Positions 25,383-34,175 of a DNA stretch of 64,000 nucleotides are shown piece after piece. The notes under the pieces were generated by a model. It was not told where the DNA came from. It searched no databases and saw only the letters and a list, made by a program, of their open reading frames with translations. Numbering within the stretch: position 1 is the stretch's first letter; each line of letters opens with the position of its first letter. Location: contig NZ_JAIWYX010000008.1 in NCBI RefSeq assembly GCF_020251205.1, positions 186,001-250,000 of the forward strand, read 5' to 3'. This stretch comes from Arthrobacter sp. M4. GTDB taxonomy: Bacteria > Actinomycetota > Actinomycetes > Actinomycetales > Micrococcaceae. Position numbers and translations under genes: made by a program.

Positions 25383-26429
25383 TCAGAGCGGGGCAGGTCC
25401 CGTCGAGGAGCGCACTGTGAGGTGCGTTGGCATGACTGCCAGCCGACGGTTGGTGGCACCCTGCAGCGGGTTCAGCTGGGAAAGGAGCATGGACACTGCC
25501 ACGCGGCCCGCTTGTTCGATGGGCGAAGCGATGGTGGTGAGCGGGGGATTGCAGAAGTCCGCCCCAAAGATGTCGTCGCATCCCACAATGCTCATGTCCT
25601 CCGGAACTCGGATTCCCCGTTCCCGGAGTCGTTGCAACATGCCAATCGCCAGCAGGTCGTTGAACACAATGCATGCAGTCGCTCCCGTGCGGGCCGCGGC
25701 GTCCGCGGCGGCGGCGCCCGACGTCGTTTTCGGTGCGAAAGGACCTACCCGGGAGGTAATGATTCCACGTTCCCGGGACTCCTCCTCGAAGGTCTTCCAG
25801 CGCTTGGCGTTGGACCACGACGTCGGCGGTCCGGAGACGTAGCAGATTTTCGAATGTCCCAGCGATGTTAGGTGCTCCAGGGCCTGAACTACGGCGCCCG
25901 GCGTGTCGATCACCACGGTAGGCGCATTGGCGGAAGCACGGTTGATAGTCACGATGGCCTGTGAGCCTGCCGCTTCCGCGAGTTGTGCGTCCGTGAGGCG
26001 GGACGCTGCCAGGATGTAACCGTCCACCGATCGGCGCATCTTGCTGAGGGTGTCCTGTTCCATTTCCGAGGATTCCTCAGTGTCCACCAGGAGCTGGGTG
26101 TAGCCGGCGGCCTTCAGCTGATGCTGCGTCCCGCGGATGATGTCGAAATAGAAGGGGTTGGTAACGTCGGGTACAAGGACGGCAATTGCGAGGGTGCGTC
26201 CCGAACTGAGGCTCCGGGCTTGGGAACTCGGAATGTAGTTGAGTTCCGCCGCCACCTGTTGGATGCGTTCCCGCGTGACCCGGTTGACCCTGTCCGGGTT
26301 GGAGAGGGCACGAGACACCGTGGACGTGGCAACTCCTGCTCTCTCGGCGACGTCCTTGATGGTGGGCGCTCGGTCGGGAGCCTCGGCGGGCCGGCCGGTG
26401 CTTAGGGAGTTCGACGTCAGTTCAGCCAT
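25383..26429 (-). CDS. LacI-family regulator, likely of the glucuronide/ABC regulon
   Basis: 348 residues from the ATG at 26429 ([14 protein letters not shown]), which has a GGAGG site; the frame opens farther upstream. The DNA-binding domain reads [58 protein letters not shown], with the usual hinge helix. The effector domain includes [21 protein letters not shown] and [33 protein letters not shown]. It is divergent from the ABC transporter operon, and the operator in the gap recurs before uxaC and uidA, so I infer it is the repressor of all three units. Confidence 0.93.
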   Translation of the reverse strand: MAELTSNSLSTGRPAEAPDRAPTIKDVAERAGVATSTVSRALSNPDRVNRVTRERIQQVAAELNYIPSSQARSLSSGRTLAIAVLVPDVTNPFYFDIIRGTQHQLKAAGYTQLLVDTEESSEMEQDTLSKMRRSVDGYILAASRLTDAQLAEAAGSQAIVTINRASANAPTVVIDTPGAVVQALEHLTSLGHSKICYVSGPPTSWSNAKRWKTFEEESRERGIITSRVGPFAPKTTSGAAAADAAARTGATACIVFNDLLAIGMLQRLRERGIRVPEDMSIVGCDDIFGADFCNPPLTTIASPIEQAGRVAVSMLLSQLNPLQGATNRRLAVMPTHLTVRSSTGPAPL

Positions 26430-26509
26430 CGTTAGGTGCCCTCCTGGGTCTCCGCCGCAAACACCACGATGGGTTGCGGGGCTTGTTATCAGACTCATTG
26501 GAGCACCTT

Positions 26510-26534
26510 TGGCAATTTTTGGCAATCGCTTGCC
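26510..26534. promoter_or_regulatory. LacI-type operator, site A (lacI/ABC operon divergent region)
   Basis: TGGCAATTTT followed directly by TGGCAATCGCTTGCC. The right part GGCAATCGCTTGCC is an inverted repeat (GGCAA/TTGCC around TCGC) of the LacI/GalR kind. The same 25-bp layout occurs at 34121-34145 and 37075-37099 with only four variable positions. It lies 90 bp before the binding-protein gene and 81 bp before lacI. Confidence 0.75.
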
Positions 26535-26624
26535 GAACGTGTTTCCACGATTCTAGACTCGACGTCAGGCCCATGTGACGCACGCCACGACCGGTGGGTG
26601 ATTGGGCAACCAAGGAGGAAAACA

Positions 26625-27983
26625 ATGAGGTTTGCATCGTCAGCCAGGCTTGCCGCGGTGGTCGCGGCCGCTGCCTTGGCTTTGACCGCCTGCGGCAGCG
26701 GAAGCTCTGACTCCGGCAGCACTGGAGGTGCCGTTGATGGCAAGGGCAAGAAGCTGAGCGTCCTGACCGGCGTCAACGCCCAATACTCGGCGCAGCAGAA
26801 GCAGTGGTTCACGGATATCGCCGCCAAGTTCAAGGCGCAGACCGGCGCCGACGTCGAATTCGAAACTTTCGCCTCGGCCAATGACGAGCTGACGCGCATC
26901 CAGACCTCGGTGGTATCCGGCCAAGGCCCCGACGTCTACAGCCTGGGCACCACGTTCACCCCCACGGCTTATGCCACCAAGGCCTTTGTCACTCTCTCAG
27001 ATGACGACTGGAAGAAGGTTGGCGGCAAGGACCGCTTCAACCCCGCAGCCCTGGGTATCTCTGGACCGGATGAGCAGCACCAGGCCGGCATTCCCTTTGT
27101 GAGCCGCCCGTTCGTTATGGCGTACAACAAGGAACTGCTCGCTGCGGCTGGCATCGACAAGCCAGCCACCTCGTGGGACGAGTTGGCGGTCCAGGCCAAG
27201 AAGCTCACCAACCCGGCCACCGGCACTTTCGGCCTGGCTACGGGCTACAAGGACAACTTCGATCCGTGGAAGTTCATCTGGGCCATGTCCGTCCAGGCCG
27301 GCAACCCGCTGGTGGACGGCAAGAACCTCAAGCTTGACGACCCCGCCGTCAAGAAGGCCTACGAGACCTACTTCGGCTGGCTCACCAAGGACAAGGTGGT
27401 TGATCCTGCCTCCGTCGGTTGGAGCAACAGCAACGCAGTCGCGGCTTTCGCCGCTGGCAAGGCCGGCTTCCTCTTGATGACAACGTCGAGCTCAATCCCG
27501 ACATTGGAGAAGTCAGCTATCGTCGGCAAGTATGCGTACACCACCATGCCCACCACGGCACCGGGTGAGTCGTCACCGAAGGGCGACGGCGACAAAGCCG
27601 CCAGCATCCTCTCCGGGGACAACGTTGTGGTGGCCGACTACTCCAAGCAGAAGGACCTTGCCTTCGCGTACATCAAGCTGATCACTTCCAAGGAAGAGCA
27701 GCTGAACTACCAGAAGATCTTCGGTGACCTGCCTGCCAACAACGAGGCATTGAAGTCCCTGGAGGATCCCAAGCTGAAGCCCATTGCCGACGCTGCCGCG
27801 AAGTCCAAGGCTACTCCGTTCACCGGAGCCTGGGGTGACATCCAGCTGGCCCTGCTGAACGTGACCGTCCAGTCGATTCCGGAGCTCTCCAGCGGCTCGG
27901 TTTCCGACTCGGCACTCCAGGCCCGCCTCAAGGACGCTCAGTCCAAGGCGCAGGCCTCACTCGACCGGGCGTCCAAGTCCTAG
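26625..27983 (+). CDS. Sugar ABC transporter substrate-binding lipoprotein (CUT1)
   Basis: 452 residues; the ATG at 26625 has a perfect AAGGAGG site. A lipoprotein signal peptide ends in LALTACGSGSS with the lipidated Cys. The mature part is an extracellular solute-binding protein family 1 domain (DIAAKFKAQTGADVEFETFASANDELTRIQTSVVSGQGPDVYSLGTTFTPTAYATKAFVTLSDDDW, and ELLAAAGIDKPATSWDELAVQAKKLT). It captures a carbohydrate outside the membrane for the two permeases encoded next. Substrate unknown; the shared operator with glucuronide genes suggests a uronate-containing or plant-derived glycoside. Confidence 0.94.
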   Translation: MRFASSARLAAVVAAAALALTACGSGSSDSGSTGGAVDGKGKKLSVLTGVNAQYSAQQKQWFTDIAAKFKAQTGADVEFETFASANDELTRIQTSVVSGQGPDVYSLGTTFTPTAYATKAFVTLSDDDWKKVGGKDRFNPAALGISGPDEQHQAGIPFVSRPFVMAYNKELLAAAGIDKPATSWDELAVQAKKLTNPATGTFGLATGYKDNFDPWKFIWAMSVQAGNPLVDGKNLKLDDPAVKKAYETYFGWLTKDKVVDPASVGWSNSNAVAAFAAGKAGFLLMTTSSSIPTLEKSAIVGKYAYTTMPTTAPGESSPKGDGDKAASILSGDNVVVADYSKQKDLAFAYIKLITSKEEQLNYQKIFGDLPANNEALKSLEDPKLKPIADAAAKSKATPFTGAWGDIQLALLNVTVQSIPELSSGSVSDSALQARLKDAQSKAQASLDRASKS

Positions 27984-28997
27984 ATGGGAACCCTCATGTC
28001 CACTGATTCCTTCAGGGAAGCACGGACAGCCGACGTCCCGGCTGCGGGAGCACCGCAGCCGGGCGGCGGGTCCGTACCGCCAAGCGGCCGCAGCGTCCGT
28101 CGCAAGGGGCTGAGCGAGCGCAACCGCCCGCTGTGGATGCTGATCCCTGGCGGCGCGCTGATGCTGATCATCATCGTGGCGCCGATGCTCCTGGGCATCT
28201 ACATGTCGGTCCTGAACCTGGACCAGTACACGCTCCGCAAATGGGTCAGCTCGCCGTTCGTCGGCTTGGAAAACTTCGTTGAGGCACTCACCGATTCGCC
28301 GCTGCTTCACGCAGTCTGGCTGAGCGTCAGCTACTCCCTGATCGCCATGATCGTCACCGTGCCCCTTGGCATCGCGGCAGCGGTGGCTACACAGAACGCC
28401 TTCAAGGGACGGGCGCTAATCCGCTCCGTCTTCCTGATTCCCTACGTGCTGCCGTCCTTCGTCGTGGCAACCGTGTGGCGGACGATGTTCCAGCCGAACG
28501 GTGTTGTTGACTCCGCACTGGGCACCTTTGGCATCGACCCGGGCCTGTGGCTCAACGGTCCGCAAACATACTGGACACTGATCCTGGTCCAAATCTGGGC
28601 GTCCTGGCCTTTCATCTACCTCCTGGCACTGTCCGGCCTTCAATCGGTTGACCATGAAGTTCACGAAGCCTCGGCACTGGACGGTGCCCTCTGGTGGAAC
28701 AAGCTGCGGTACGTGATCTTCCCGTACCTCAAGGGCCCGCTGTCCCTGGCGTTCCTGATCGGCATGCTGCACCACATCAACAACTTCACGTTGCCATTCG
28801 TCCTCTTCGGCGTTCCCGCCCCCGCCGACGTCGAGGTCCTGCCGATCCTCACCTACGTCACCAGCTTCCAGAGCTTCCGCTTCGGCCTGAGCGCTGCAAT
28901 GGCCTTCGTGTCGCTGGTGCTGGTGGCCATCCCGCTGTTCATCTACCTGCGCGCCGTCAAGCTCGACGACGCCGAGACCCCCGGAGGCAAGAAGTGA
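27984..28997 (+). CDS. Sugar ABC transporter permease, MalF type
   Basis: 337 residues beginning directly after the binding-protein stop; an ATG four codons in (MSTDSFREARTADVPAAG) is an alternative start. A 45-residue cytoplasmic Gly/Pro/Arg-rich tail precedes six membrane segments. The EAA loop that docks the ATPase is EVHEASALDGALWWNKLRYVIFPYLKGPLSLA. The stop overlaps the GTG of the next permease (GTGA). Confidence 0.93.
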   Translation: MGTLMSTDSFREARTADVPAAGAPQPGGGSVPPSGRSVRRKGLSERNRPLWMLIPGGALMLIIIVAPMLLGIYMSVLNLDQYTLRKWVSSPFVGLENFVEALTDSPLLHAVWLSVSYSLIAMIVTVPLGIAAAVATQNAFKGRALIRSVFLIPYVLPSFVVATVWRTMFQPNGVVDSALGTFGIDPGLWLNGPQTYWTLILVQIWASWPFIYLLALSGLQSVDHEVHEASALDGALWWNKLRYVIFPYLKGPLSLAFLIGMLHHINNFTLPFVLFGVPAPADVEVLPILTYVTSFQSFRFGLSAAMAFVSLVLVAIPLFIYLRAVKLDDAETPGGKK

Positions 28998-29914
28998 CTG
29001 CCACCGCCACCGCTGCCCGCAGCGGCTCCGAACAAGAGCTCCGCCCAGGTTCCAAGCGCCAGCACGAAGTCACGCGGCTCCTGCCCAAACCAATGCTGGC
29101 CATCATCCTCGGCTTCCTGTGCGCCCTGGTGCTGATTCCCGTGGCCTACATCTTCCTGGCCTCGGTCAATTCCGATATCGGGGTGGCCCGCGGTGAATTC
29201 CTTCCCTCCAGCTTCTCCATGGAGAACTACTCCAAGATCTGGACCAGCGTCGGCCTGGCCACCGGCCTCACCAACAGTGTCCTCGTAGCAGGAACTACGG
29301 CAATTGTGTCCGCCGCGATGTCCGTGGCCACCGCGTACGTCCTGGTCCGCTACCAATTCCGCGGCCGCCTCAGCATCCTGCGCGGCCTTTTGGCCCTGCA
29401 GTCCGTGCCCGGCACGCTGATGGTCCTGCCTGTGTTCGTGCTGTTTTCCTCGGCTGCCAGCTACCTCGGCATCCAAGTCATCGGCACGCAGTGGGGCCTG
29501 TTCATCACCTACCTGACGTTCGCCCTGCCGTTCTCCACCTGGGTCATGGTCACCTATTTGCGGGGCCTGCCAAAGGAACTCGAAGAGGCGGCGCGGATCG
29601 ACGGCGCCAGCAACGTCGGCGTCCTGACCCGCATCATCCTGCCGCTTAGCTGGCCGGGAATCGTGGTCTCCGCCATCTTCGCGTTCCTGCTCGGTTGGAA
29701 CGACGTGCTGTTCGCCTCGGTGATGACCCGCCCCGAAAGCCAGACTGCCGCCGTCGCACTCCAAATCTTTGGTGCGTCCCAGGAAGGCGGTGCCATCCCG
29801 CTCTACGGCCAGATGATGGCCGCGTCCCTGGTGTGCGCAGCACCCGTTGTCATCCTGTACCTGATTTTCCAGCGTTACCTAGTGGGCGGCCTGACCGCCG
29901 GAGGAGTGAAGTAA
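28994..29914 (+). CDS. Sugar ABC transporter permease, MalG type
   Basis: 306 residues from the GTG at 28994. Six membrane segments follow a 30-residue cytoplasmic leader; the EAA loop is LPKELEEAARIDGASNVGVLTRIILPLSWPGIVVS. It partners the preceding permease. No ATPase gene lies in the operon, as is usual for actinobacterial CUT1 systems that share the MsiK ATPase. Confidence 0.94.
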   Translation: MTATATAARSGSEQELRPGSKRQHEVTRLLPKPMLAIILGFLCALVLIPVAYIFLASVNSDIGVARGEFLPSSFSMENYSKIWTSVGLATGLTNSVLVAGTTAIVSAAMSVATAYVLVRYQFRGRLSILRGLLALQSVPGTLMVLPVFVLFSSAASYLGIQVIGTQWGLFITYLTFALPFSTWVMVTYLRGLPKELEEAARIDGASNVGVLTRIILPLSWPGIVVSAIFAFLLGWNDVLFASVMTRPESQTAAVALQIFGASQEGGAIPLYGQMMAASLVCAAPVVILYLIFQRYLVGGLTAGGVK

Positions 29915-29916
29915 CA

Positions 29917-30765
29917 ATGACAGTCCCGTCACACGTCGAGTGGGAGCTCTCAGGCTTTGGCGACGAGATCGACGACGACCCGGCCATCCAGATCGCAGTG
30001 CTGCAGGCGCTCGGCGCCAACCACATCGAGGTCCGCAGTGCCTGGGGAACCAACATCGTAGACCTCGACGCAGACCAGCTGGCGCGCCTGAAGTCGCTGC
30101 TGGACGGTGTCGGGATGAAGGTTTCCGCCATCGCTTCCCCCATCGGCAAGGTGGACGTATCCCTTCCCGTGGAACACGAGGTGGAACGCCTGCGCCGGGC
30201 AGCCAACGCGGCGCACGTACTCAACGCCCGCTTCATCCGCATCTTCTCCTTCTACTACGGCGAAGGCGTCGCGGTGGACAGCATTCGTGACGACGTCATG
30301 GAGCGTATGCGCGCCCTCGCCTCCGTGGCTGAGGAAGAAGGCGTCATCCTGTTGCACGAAAACGAAAAGGACATTTTCGGCGATGTGCCGGACCGCGTCC
30401 TGGACATCATCGAGACGGTGAATTCGCCGGCACTCAAGGTTGCCTGGGACCCGGCCAACTTTGTCCAGGTGGGCGTCAAGCCCTTCGACGAGGGCTATGC
30501 CAAGCTCCGTCCGCACTTGGAGTACCTCCAGGTCAAGGACGCGCTCTTCTCCGATGGTTCCGTTGTACCGGCCGGTGAAGGCGACGGCGACGTCCTGCGC
30601 ACCGTTGAGGCGCTGAAGGAAGACGGCTACGTAGGGTTCGCCAGCTTGGAACCGCACCTGACCGGTGCCTTTGGGCTCGGTGGATTCTCCGGACCAAAGG
30701 CGTTCGGCGTCGCAGCCCGGGCATTTGCCAAAGTTGTCAAGGAAGCAGGGGTTTCAACCAAGTGA
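29917..30765 (+). CDS. Sugar phosphate isomerase/epimerase family protein (TIM barrel) 1
   Basis: 282 residues; start ATG at 29917, two bases after the permease stop. The AP-endonuclease-2 TIM-barrel pattern is clear: LQALGANHIEVRSAWGTNIVDLD, NARFIRIFSFYYGEG, EEEGVILLHENEKDIFGDVPDRVLDIIETV, LKVAWDPANFVQVGVKPFDEGYAKLRPHLEYLQVKDAL and GYVGFASLEPHL, with the Glu/Asp/His/Glu metal ligands. Such proteins isomerise or epimerise ketoses, inosose or oxidised sugars. The stop overlaps the GTG of the oxidoreductase gene. Confidence 0.9.
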   Translation: MTVPSHVEWELSGFGDEIDDDPAIQIAVLQALGANHIEVRSAWGTNIVDLDADQLARLKSLLDGVGMKVSAIASPIGKVDVSLPVEHEVERLRRAANAAHVLNARFIRIFSFYYGEGVAVDSIRDDVMERMRALASVAEEEGVILLHENEKDIFGDVPDRVLDIIETVNSPALKVAWDPANFVQVGVKPFDEGYAKLRPHLEYLQVKDALFSDGSVVPAGEGDGDVLRTVEALKEDGYVGFASLEPHLTGAFGLGGFSGPKAFGVAARAFAKVVKEAGVSTK

Positions 30766-31958
30766 GCACCTCAGAAAACACCGCAAGCGCGGCGCTTAAC
30801 GTTGCCATCGCCGGATGCGGCGTGATCGGACGCACGCACGCCGCTTCCGTCCTGGAACTACCCGAATTGCACGTGACAGCCCTGGTTGACGAGATTCCGG
30901 AGGCAGCCGAGTCCCTCGCCCAATGGATCGAGGAGAACGGCGCAGACCGTCCCGCCCAGTTCCGCACCCTGTCGGAGGCTTTCGCGGGTGCCGCCGTCGA
31001 CGTCGTCATCATCGCCACGCCCAGCGGCCTGCACATCCAGCAGGCCCTGGAAGTGCTCGACGCCGGCAAGCACGTTGTGATCGAAAAGCCGCTTGACGTG
31101 AACCTCAACCGCGCGGACGAGATTCTCGCTGCCGCAAAGGCCGCCGCAGCCAAGGGCCAGGTGGCCAGCGTCATCAGCCAGCACCGCTTCGACCCGGCCA
31201 GCCTGGCGGTCGACGAAGCAAAGCGGCAGGGCCGCTTTGGCCGCCTCACGTCCGCCATCGCGTCGGTCAGCTGGTGGCGGAGCCAGGGCTACTACGACTC
31301 GGGCGCCTGGCGCGGCACCTGGGCCATGGACGGTGGCGGCGCCGTGATGAACCAGGGCGTGCACACCGTGGACCTGCTGCTGTGGTTCCTTGGCCGGCCT
31401 GTGGAAATCAGCGCCAAGACCGCCCTGCTTGCCCATGAGGGCGTTGAGGTTGAGGACACTGCCGTCGCCACAGTGACCTTCGAGTCCGGTGCGCTCGCCG
31501 TTCTGCATGCGACGACGGCGGCCTACCCGGGCCTGACCGTCCGGCTTCAGGTGATGGGCAGCAAGGGTTCGGCCGTAATCGACAATGACAAGCTTGAGTA
31601 CTTCCATGCCGCCGACGCCGCGGGCGGCACCGAAAGCGCGATGGGCCTGATGGGTGGTGGCAACCAGGCAGAGGCTGAGCTGGCCCGGTTCCCCGAAGAG
31701 TCCCCCACCACCCTGGACCCCACCGTTTACCCGGCCGGCCACGTCCGGCAATACCGCGACATTGTTGACGCCATCCGTTCGGGCCGACCCGCGGGCGTCA
31801 CTGTCCAGGACGCCGTCACTGCGCTCGCAACGGTCCGCGCCCTGTATGTTTCGGCGACGCTGGGCAAGCCTGTGTTGATCGACGACGTCCTGGCAGGCAA
31901 GTACAACGATGTCCAGGTCCGTACCGGAGGCAACCACCTCGAGCAGGTGACGGCGTGA
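30762..31958 (+). CDS. Gfo/Idh/MocA-family oxidoreductase
   Basis: 398 residues from a GTG overlapping the previous stop. N-terminal Rossmann domain with AIAGCGVIGRTHAASVLELPELHVTALVDE and the cofactor/catalytic motif HVVIEKPLDVNLNRADEIL; C-terminal substrate domain with GGGAVMNQGVHTVDLLLWFLGRPVEI. These enzymes oxidise or reduce ring hydroxyls of sugars, inositols or sugar acids with NAD(P). Flanked by two epimerase-like genes, it probably takes part in an oxidation-isomerisation-reduction route for the transported sugar. Confidence 0.92.
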   Translation: MSTSENTASAALNVAIAGCGVIGRTHAASVLELPELHVTALVDEIPEAAESLAQWIEENGADRPAQFRTLSEAFAGAAVDVVIIATPSGLHIQQALEVLDAGKHVVIEKPLDVNLNRADEILAAAKAAAAKGQVASVISQHRFDPASLAVDEAKRQGRFGRLTSAIASVSWWRSQGYYDSGAWRGTWAMDGGGAVMNQGVHTVDLLLWFLGRPVEISAKTALLAHEGVEVEDTAVATVTFESGALAVLHATTAAYPGLTVRLQVMGSKGSAVIDNDKLEYFHAADAAGGTESAMGLMGGGNQAEAELARFPEESPTTLDPTVYPAGHVRQYRDIVDAIRSGRPAGVTVQDAVTALATVRALYVSATLGKPVLIDDVLAGKYNDVQVRTGGNHLEQVTA

Positions 31959-32866
31959 AGTTCTCTGTCTTTACGGCGTCGACCCCTGAATGGACGCCCG
32001 CTGAAGCCGCTGCGCAGCTGGCCGCCCAAGGTTGGGACGGCATCGAGTGGCGCGTCACGGACCAGATGGAGTCTGCGGAGCCCGGCTTCTGGGCAGGCAA
32101 CCGTGCCACCTGGCCGCTGACCGGCCTGGAAGACTCAATTCCGGAGATCGCTCGGATCACCTCCGGGGCAGGCCTGGAGTTCTCCGGCCTTGGCGGGTAC
32201 GCCCGCTGCGACAACCACGACGACGTCGATCGCGTTTTGGCCGCGACGGCCGCCCTGGGTGCGCGGCAGGTTCGCGTGAACGTTCTGCCACTGGGCAATT
32301 CGACCATGGGTGGCGGCGAACCAAGCGGGCTGTCCTACCCCGAGTTGTTCTCAGCGACGCGCGAGCACTATGAGTGGGTGGCTTCCCGCGCGGCTCACCA
32401 TGGCGTCAAGGCGCTTGTGGAACTGCACCACGGAACCATCACGGCATCGGCGTCCTCGGCGCGGCGCCTGTTGGAGGGCTTCGACCCGAAGCACGTTGGT
32501 GTCATCCATGATCTTGGGAACCTCGTGATTGAGGGCTGGGAATCACCCTTGCCGGCCCTCCAGCTCCTTGGACCGTACCTGGCGCATGTCCACGTCAAGA
32601 ACGCCCGCTGGGTTCGGCGTCCTGAGCCCGATGAAGCTGGCGGCGCGGTGTGGGTCAACGAATGGGCACCGCTCGCTGAGGGACAGGGGAGTGTCCTGGA
32701 ATACTTCCGCGCGCTGGCCGAGGTTGGCTACGACGAGTGGGTCACCGTTGAGGACTTCTCTACCGACGTCCCGCTGGCCGAGCGGACTGCCGGGAACCTC
32801 GCGTACCTGCGGCGGGTCGCTGAGTTGGCCGGTATTTCGGTTGGGGCTGGTGCCGGGGCGGCTTAG
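31955..32866 (+). CDS. Sugar phosphate isomerase/epimerase family protein (TIM barrel) 2
   Basis: 303 residues; GTG start in a four-base overlap with the oxidoreductase stop. TIM-barrel features: AAQLAAQGWDGIEWRVTD, RQVRVNVLPLGNS, HHGVKALVELHHGTITASASSARRLLEGFDPKHVGVIHDLGNLVIEGWE, LAHVHVKNARWVR and YDEWVTVEDFSTDVPL. It shares fold but little sequence with the other epimerase of the operon, so the two likely act on different intermediates. Last gene of the operon; a strong terminator follows. Confidence 0.9.
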   Translation: MKFSVFTASTPEWTPAEAAAQLAAQGWDGIEWRVTDQMESAEPGFWAGNRATWPLTGLEDSIPEIARITSGAGLEFSGLGGYARCDNHDDVDRVLAATAALGARQVRVNVLPLGNSTMGGGEPSGLSYPELFSATREHYEWVASRAAHHGVKALVELHHGTITASASSARRLLEGFDPKHVGVIHDLGNLVIEGWESPLPALQLLGPYLAHVHVKNARWVRRPEPDEAGGAVWVNEWAPLAEGQGSVLEYFRALAEVGYDEWVTVEDFSTDVPLAERTAGNLAYLRRVAELAGISVGAGAGAA

Positions 32867-32933
32867 CCCGCCTCCGAATCGCCTCCGAATCCTTCGCTGA
32901 CGCTTCTGCCCGGTTGCTAAGCAGCGATCTCCC

Positions 32934-32969
32934 AGAATCCGGCGTGTTCCTCGCGACACGCCGGATTCT
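32934..32969 (+). terminator. Strong hairpin terminator after the ABC/epimerase operon
   Basis: AGAATCCGGCGTGT (32934-32947) pairs exactly with ACACGCCGGATTCT (32956-32969), a 14-bp stem with 8-base loop, followed by TTCTTGCTGT. It lies 68 bp after the last stop codon of the operon. Confidence 0.85.
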
Positions 32970-33035
32970 TGCTGTCCGAGTCGGCAGTGACCGGGCTGGA
33001 GCGTGGCAGGGCAGCGCCTGGCCTTGGAGTTTCGG

Positions 33036-33107
33036 CTAGCGGGGCTTGTAGACGTCGGATCGATGCTCAATGCGGTGGACGAATAGGATGTGTTCTTCGA
33101 CATCCAG
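33036..33107 (-). pseudogene. Remnant of a RelE/ParE-family toxin (last ~23 residues)
   Basis: Read on the minus strand, the segment encodes LDVEEHILFVHRIEHRSDVY then KPR and a stop. This is the last beta strands and the HRxDVY end motif of RelE-superfamily mRNA interferases. Upstream the frame loses similarity and no antitoxin gene is visible, so only a fragment remains. Confidence 0.55.
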
Positions 33108-33304
33108 GGGCGTTTCCCATGCAGAAACCTAGCCGTCGGCCGCTCATGTCATTGTCCGGACCAAGAGAGTTCTCATTTCCCTCATCGAACCTGTCAGCAT
33201 TCGGATCAGGGACGCTCGTCCAATCGGAACTATGCAGCTCCCGCGTCCAGACGCCTGACTGGACCGTTTGACCACCAGCCACAAGCCGTCGTTAGAGTGT
33301 CAGC

Positions 33305-34069
33305 GTGAGGACTCTGGGTGTCGACCTGGCAGCGGATCCGAAGAGGACCGCAGCGGCTGTCATCGAGTGGCTGGATGGTGCCGCCCGGCTTGTCCATTTG
33401 TCCCTGGGCGTCACTGACGGTGAAATCGTAGACCTGTTCGCAGAAACGGACTTGACCGGTATCGATTGCCCGCTCGGATGGCCCAGGGCCTTCTTAACGT
33501 TCCTTCAGGGTCATGCCGTAGCGGATCCGGCGGCGCTGCTAAGGCACGACGGACTTGCGGGGCGCCGGGAACTCGTTTATCGAGTCACCGACTTATTTGT
33601 CATGGCGCGAACCGGCCTTATCCCGCTGAGCGTCTCCGCGGATCGTCTCGCCCATCCGGCCATGCGCTGCGCGGTCATCCAAGCCAAGATTGCCCAGCGG
33701 TGGGGAGCACAGAGCAGGGACGGCTCGGACCGCCTGGCTGAGGTCTATCCGGCCGCCTCGCTCAAGGTATGGGGCATGCCGCCTCGGAGGTACAAAGGCG
33801 CGGCAGCATCAGAAACGGCCCAACGCGTGAGCATCCTCCGCAAGCTTGCAGAAACGGCTCCCTGGCTCAATCTCCTCGAGCATCAGGACCGGCTGATCGC
33901 TTCGGACGACATGCTCGACGCAGTTGTCGCATCATTGACGGCCCGCGCGGCCGCCCTCCACGCTACCCTGCCGCCGGATCCGGAACACCGGGGTGAAGCC
34001 CGGGAAGAAGGCTGGATGCACGTGCCAACAGGTTCGCTGACGGAGCTGATAAAGCCGCAACCGCTCTAG
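33305..34069 (+). CDS. DUF429 family protein (RNase H-like fold)
   Basis: 254 residues from a GTG. The N-terminus MRTLGVDLAADPKRTAAAVIEW has the first beta hairpin and Asp of an RNase H/actin-like fold, followed by TGIDCPLGWPRAFLTFL, the YRVTDLFVMARTGL segment, LAEVYPAASLKVWGMPPRRYKG and ASDDMLDAVVASLTARAAA with further acidic residues, the layout of DUF429 (PF04250). A nuclease role is possible but not demonstrated for the family. It sits between the ABC operon and uxaC but ahead of the uxaC operator, so is probably not part of that regulon. Confidence 0.88.
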   Translation: MRTLGVDLAADPKRTAAAVIEWLDGAARLVHLSLGVTDGEIVDLFAETDLTGIDCPLGWPRAFLTFLQGHAVADPAALLRHDGLAGRRELVYRVTDLFVMARTGLIPLSVSADRLAHPAMRCAVIQAKIAQRWGAQSRDGSDRLAEVYPAASLKVWGMPPRRYKGAAASETAQRVSILRKLAETAPWLNLLEHQDRLIASDDMLDAVVASLTARAAALHATLPPDPEHRGEAREEGWMHVPTGSLTELIKPQPL

Positions 34070-34120
34070 GCTGCGGAGGCCCTCCACCGCACTCCCGTTT
34101 TCCACGCGTGGCAACGCCAT

Positions 34121-34145
34121 GGCAAGTTTTGGCAACCGGTTGACA
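34121..34145. promoter_or_regulatory. LacI-type operator, site B (upstream of uxaC)
   Basis: TGGCAAGTTT followed directly by TGGCAACCGGTTGAC, matching site A in layout. A further half-site GCGGTTGCC follows at 34148-34156. It ends 31 bases before the uxaC ATG, so bound repressor would block the promoter. Confidence 0.75.
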
Positions 34146-34175
34146 AGCGGTTGCCGCGATCAAGAAAATTGATCC

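Larger units (their letters stand above)
32867..33304. other. 438-bp gap: terminator plus toxin-gene remnant
   Basis: This gap holds the operon terminator (32934-32969) and the 3' end of a RelE/ParE-type toxin gene on the minus strand (33036-33107). The open frames crossing it lack homology-like motifs and have codon use unlike the neighbours. I see nothing else until the GTG of the DUF429 gene. Confidence 0.6.

Noticed and set aside
32969..33308. Small open frames of 70-100 codons in the 438-bp gap
   Set aside because: Composition and lack of start signals suggest chance frames; only the toxin fragment has recognisable motifs.
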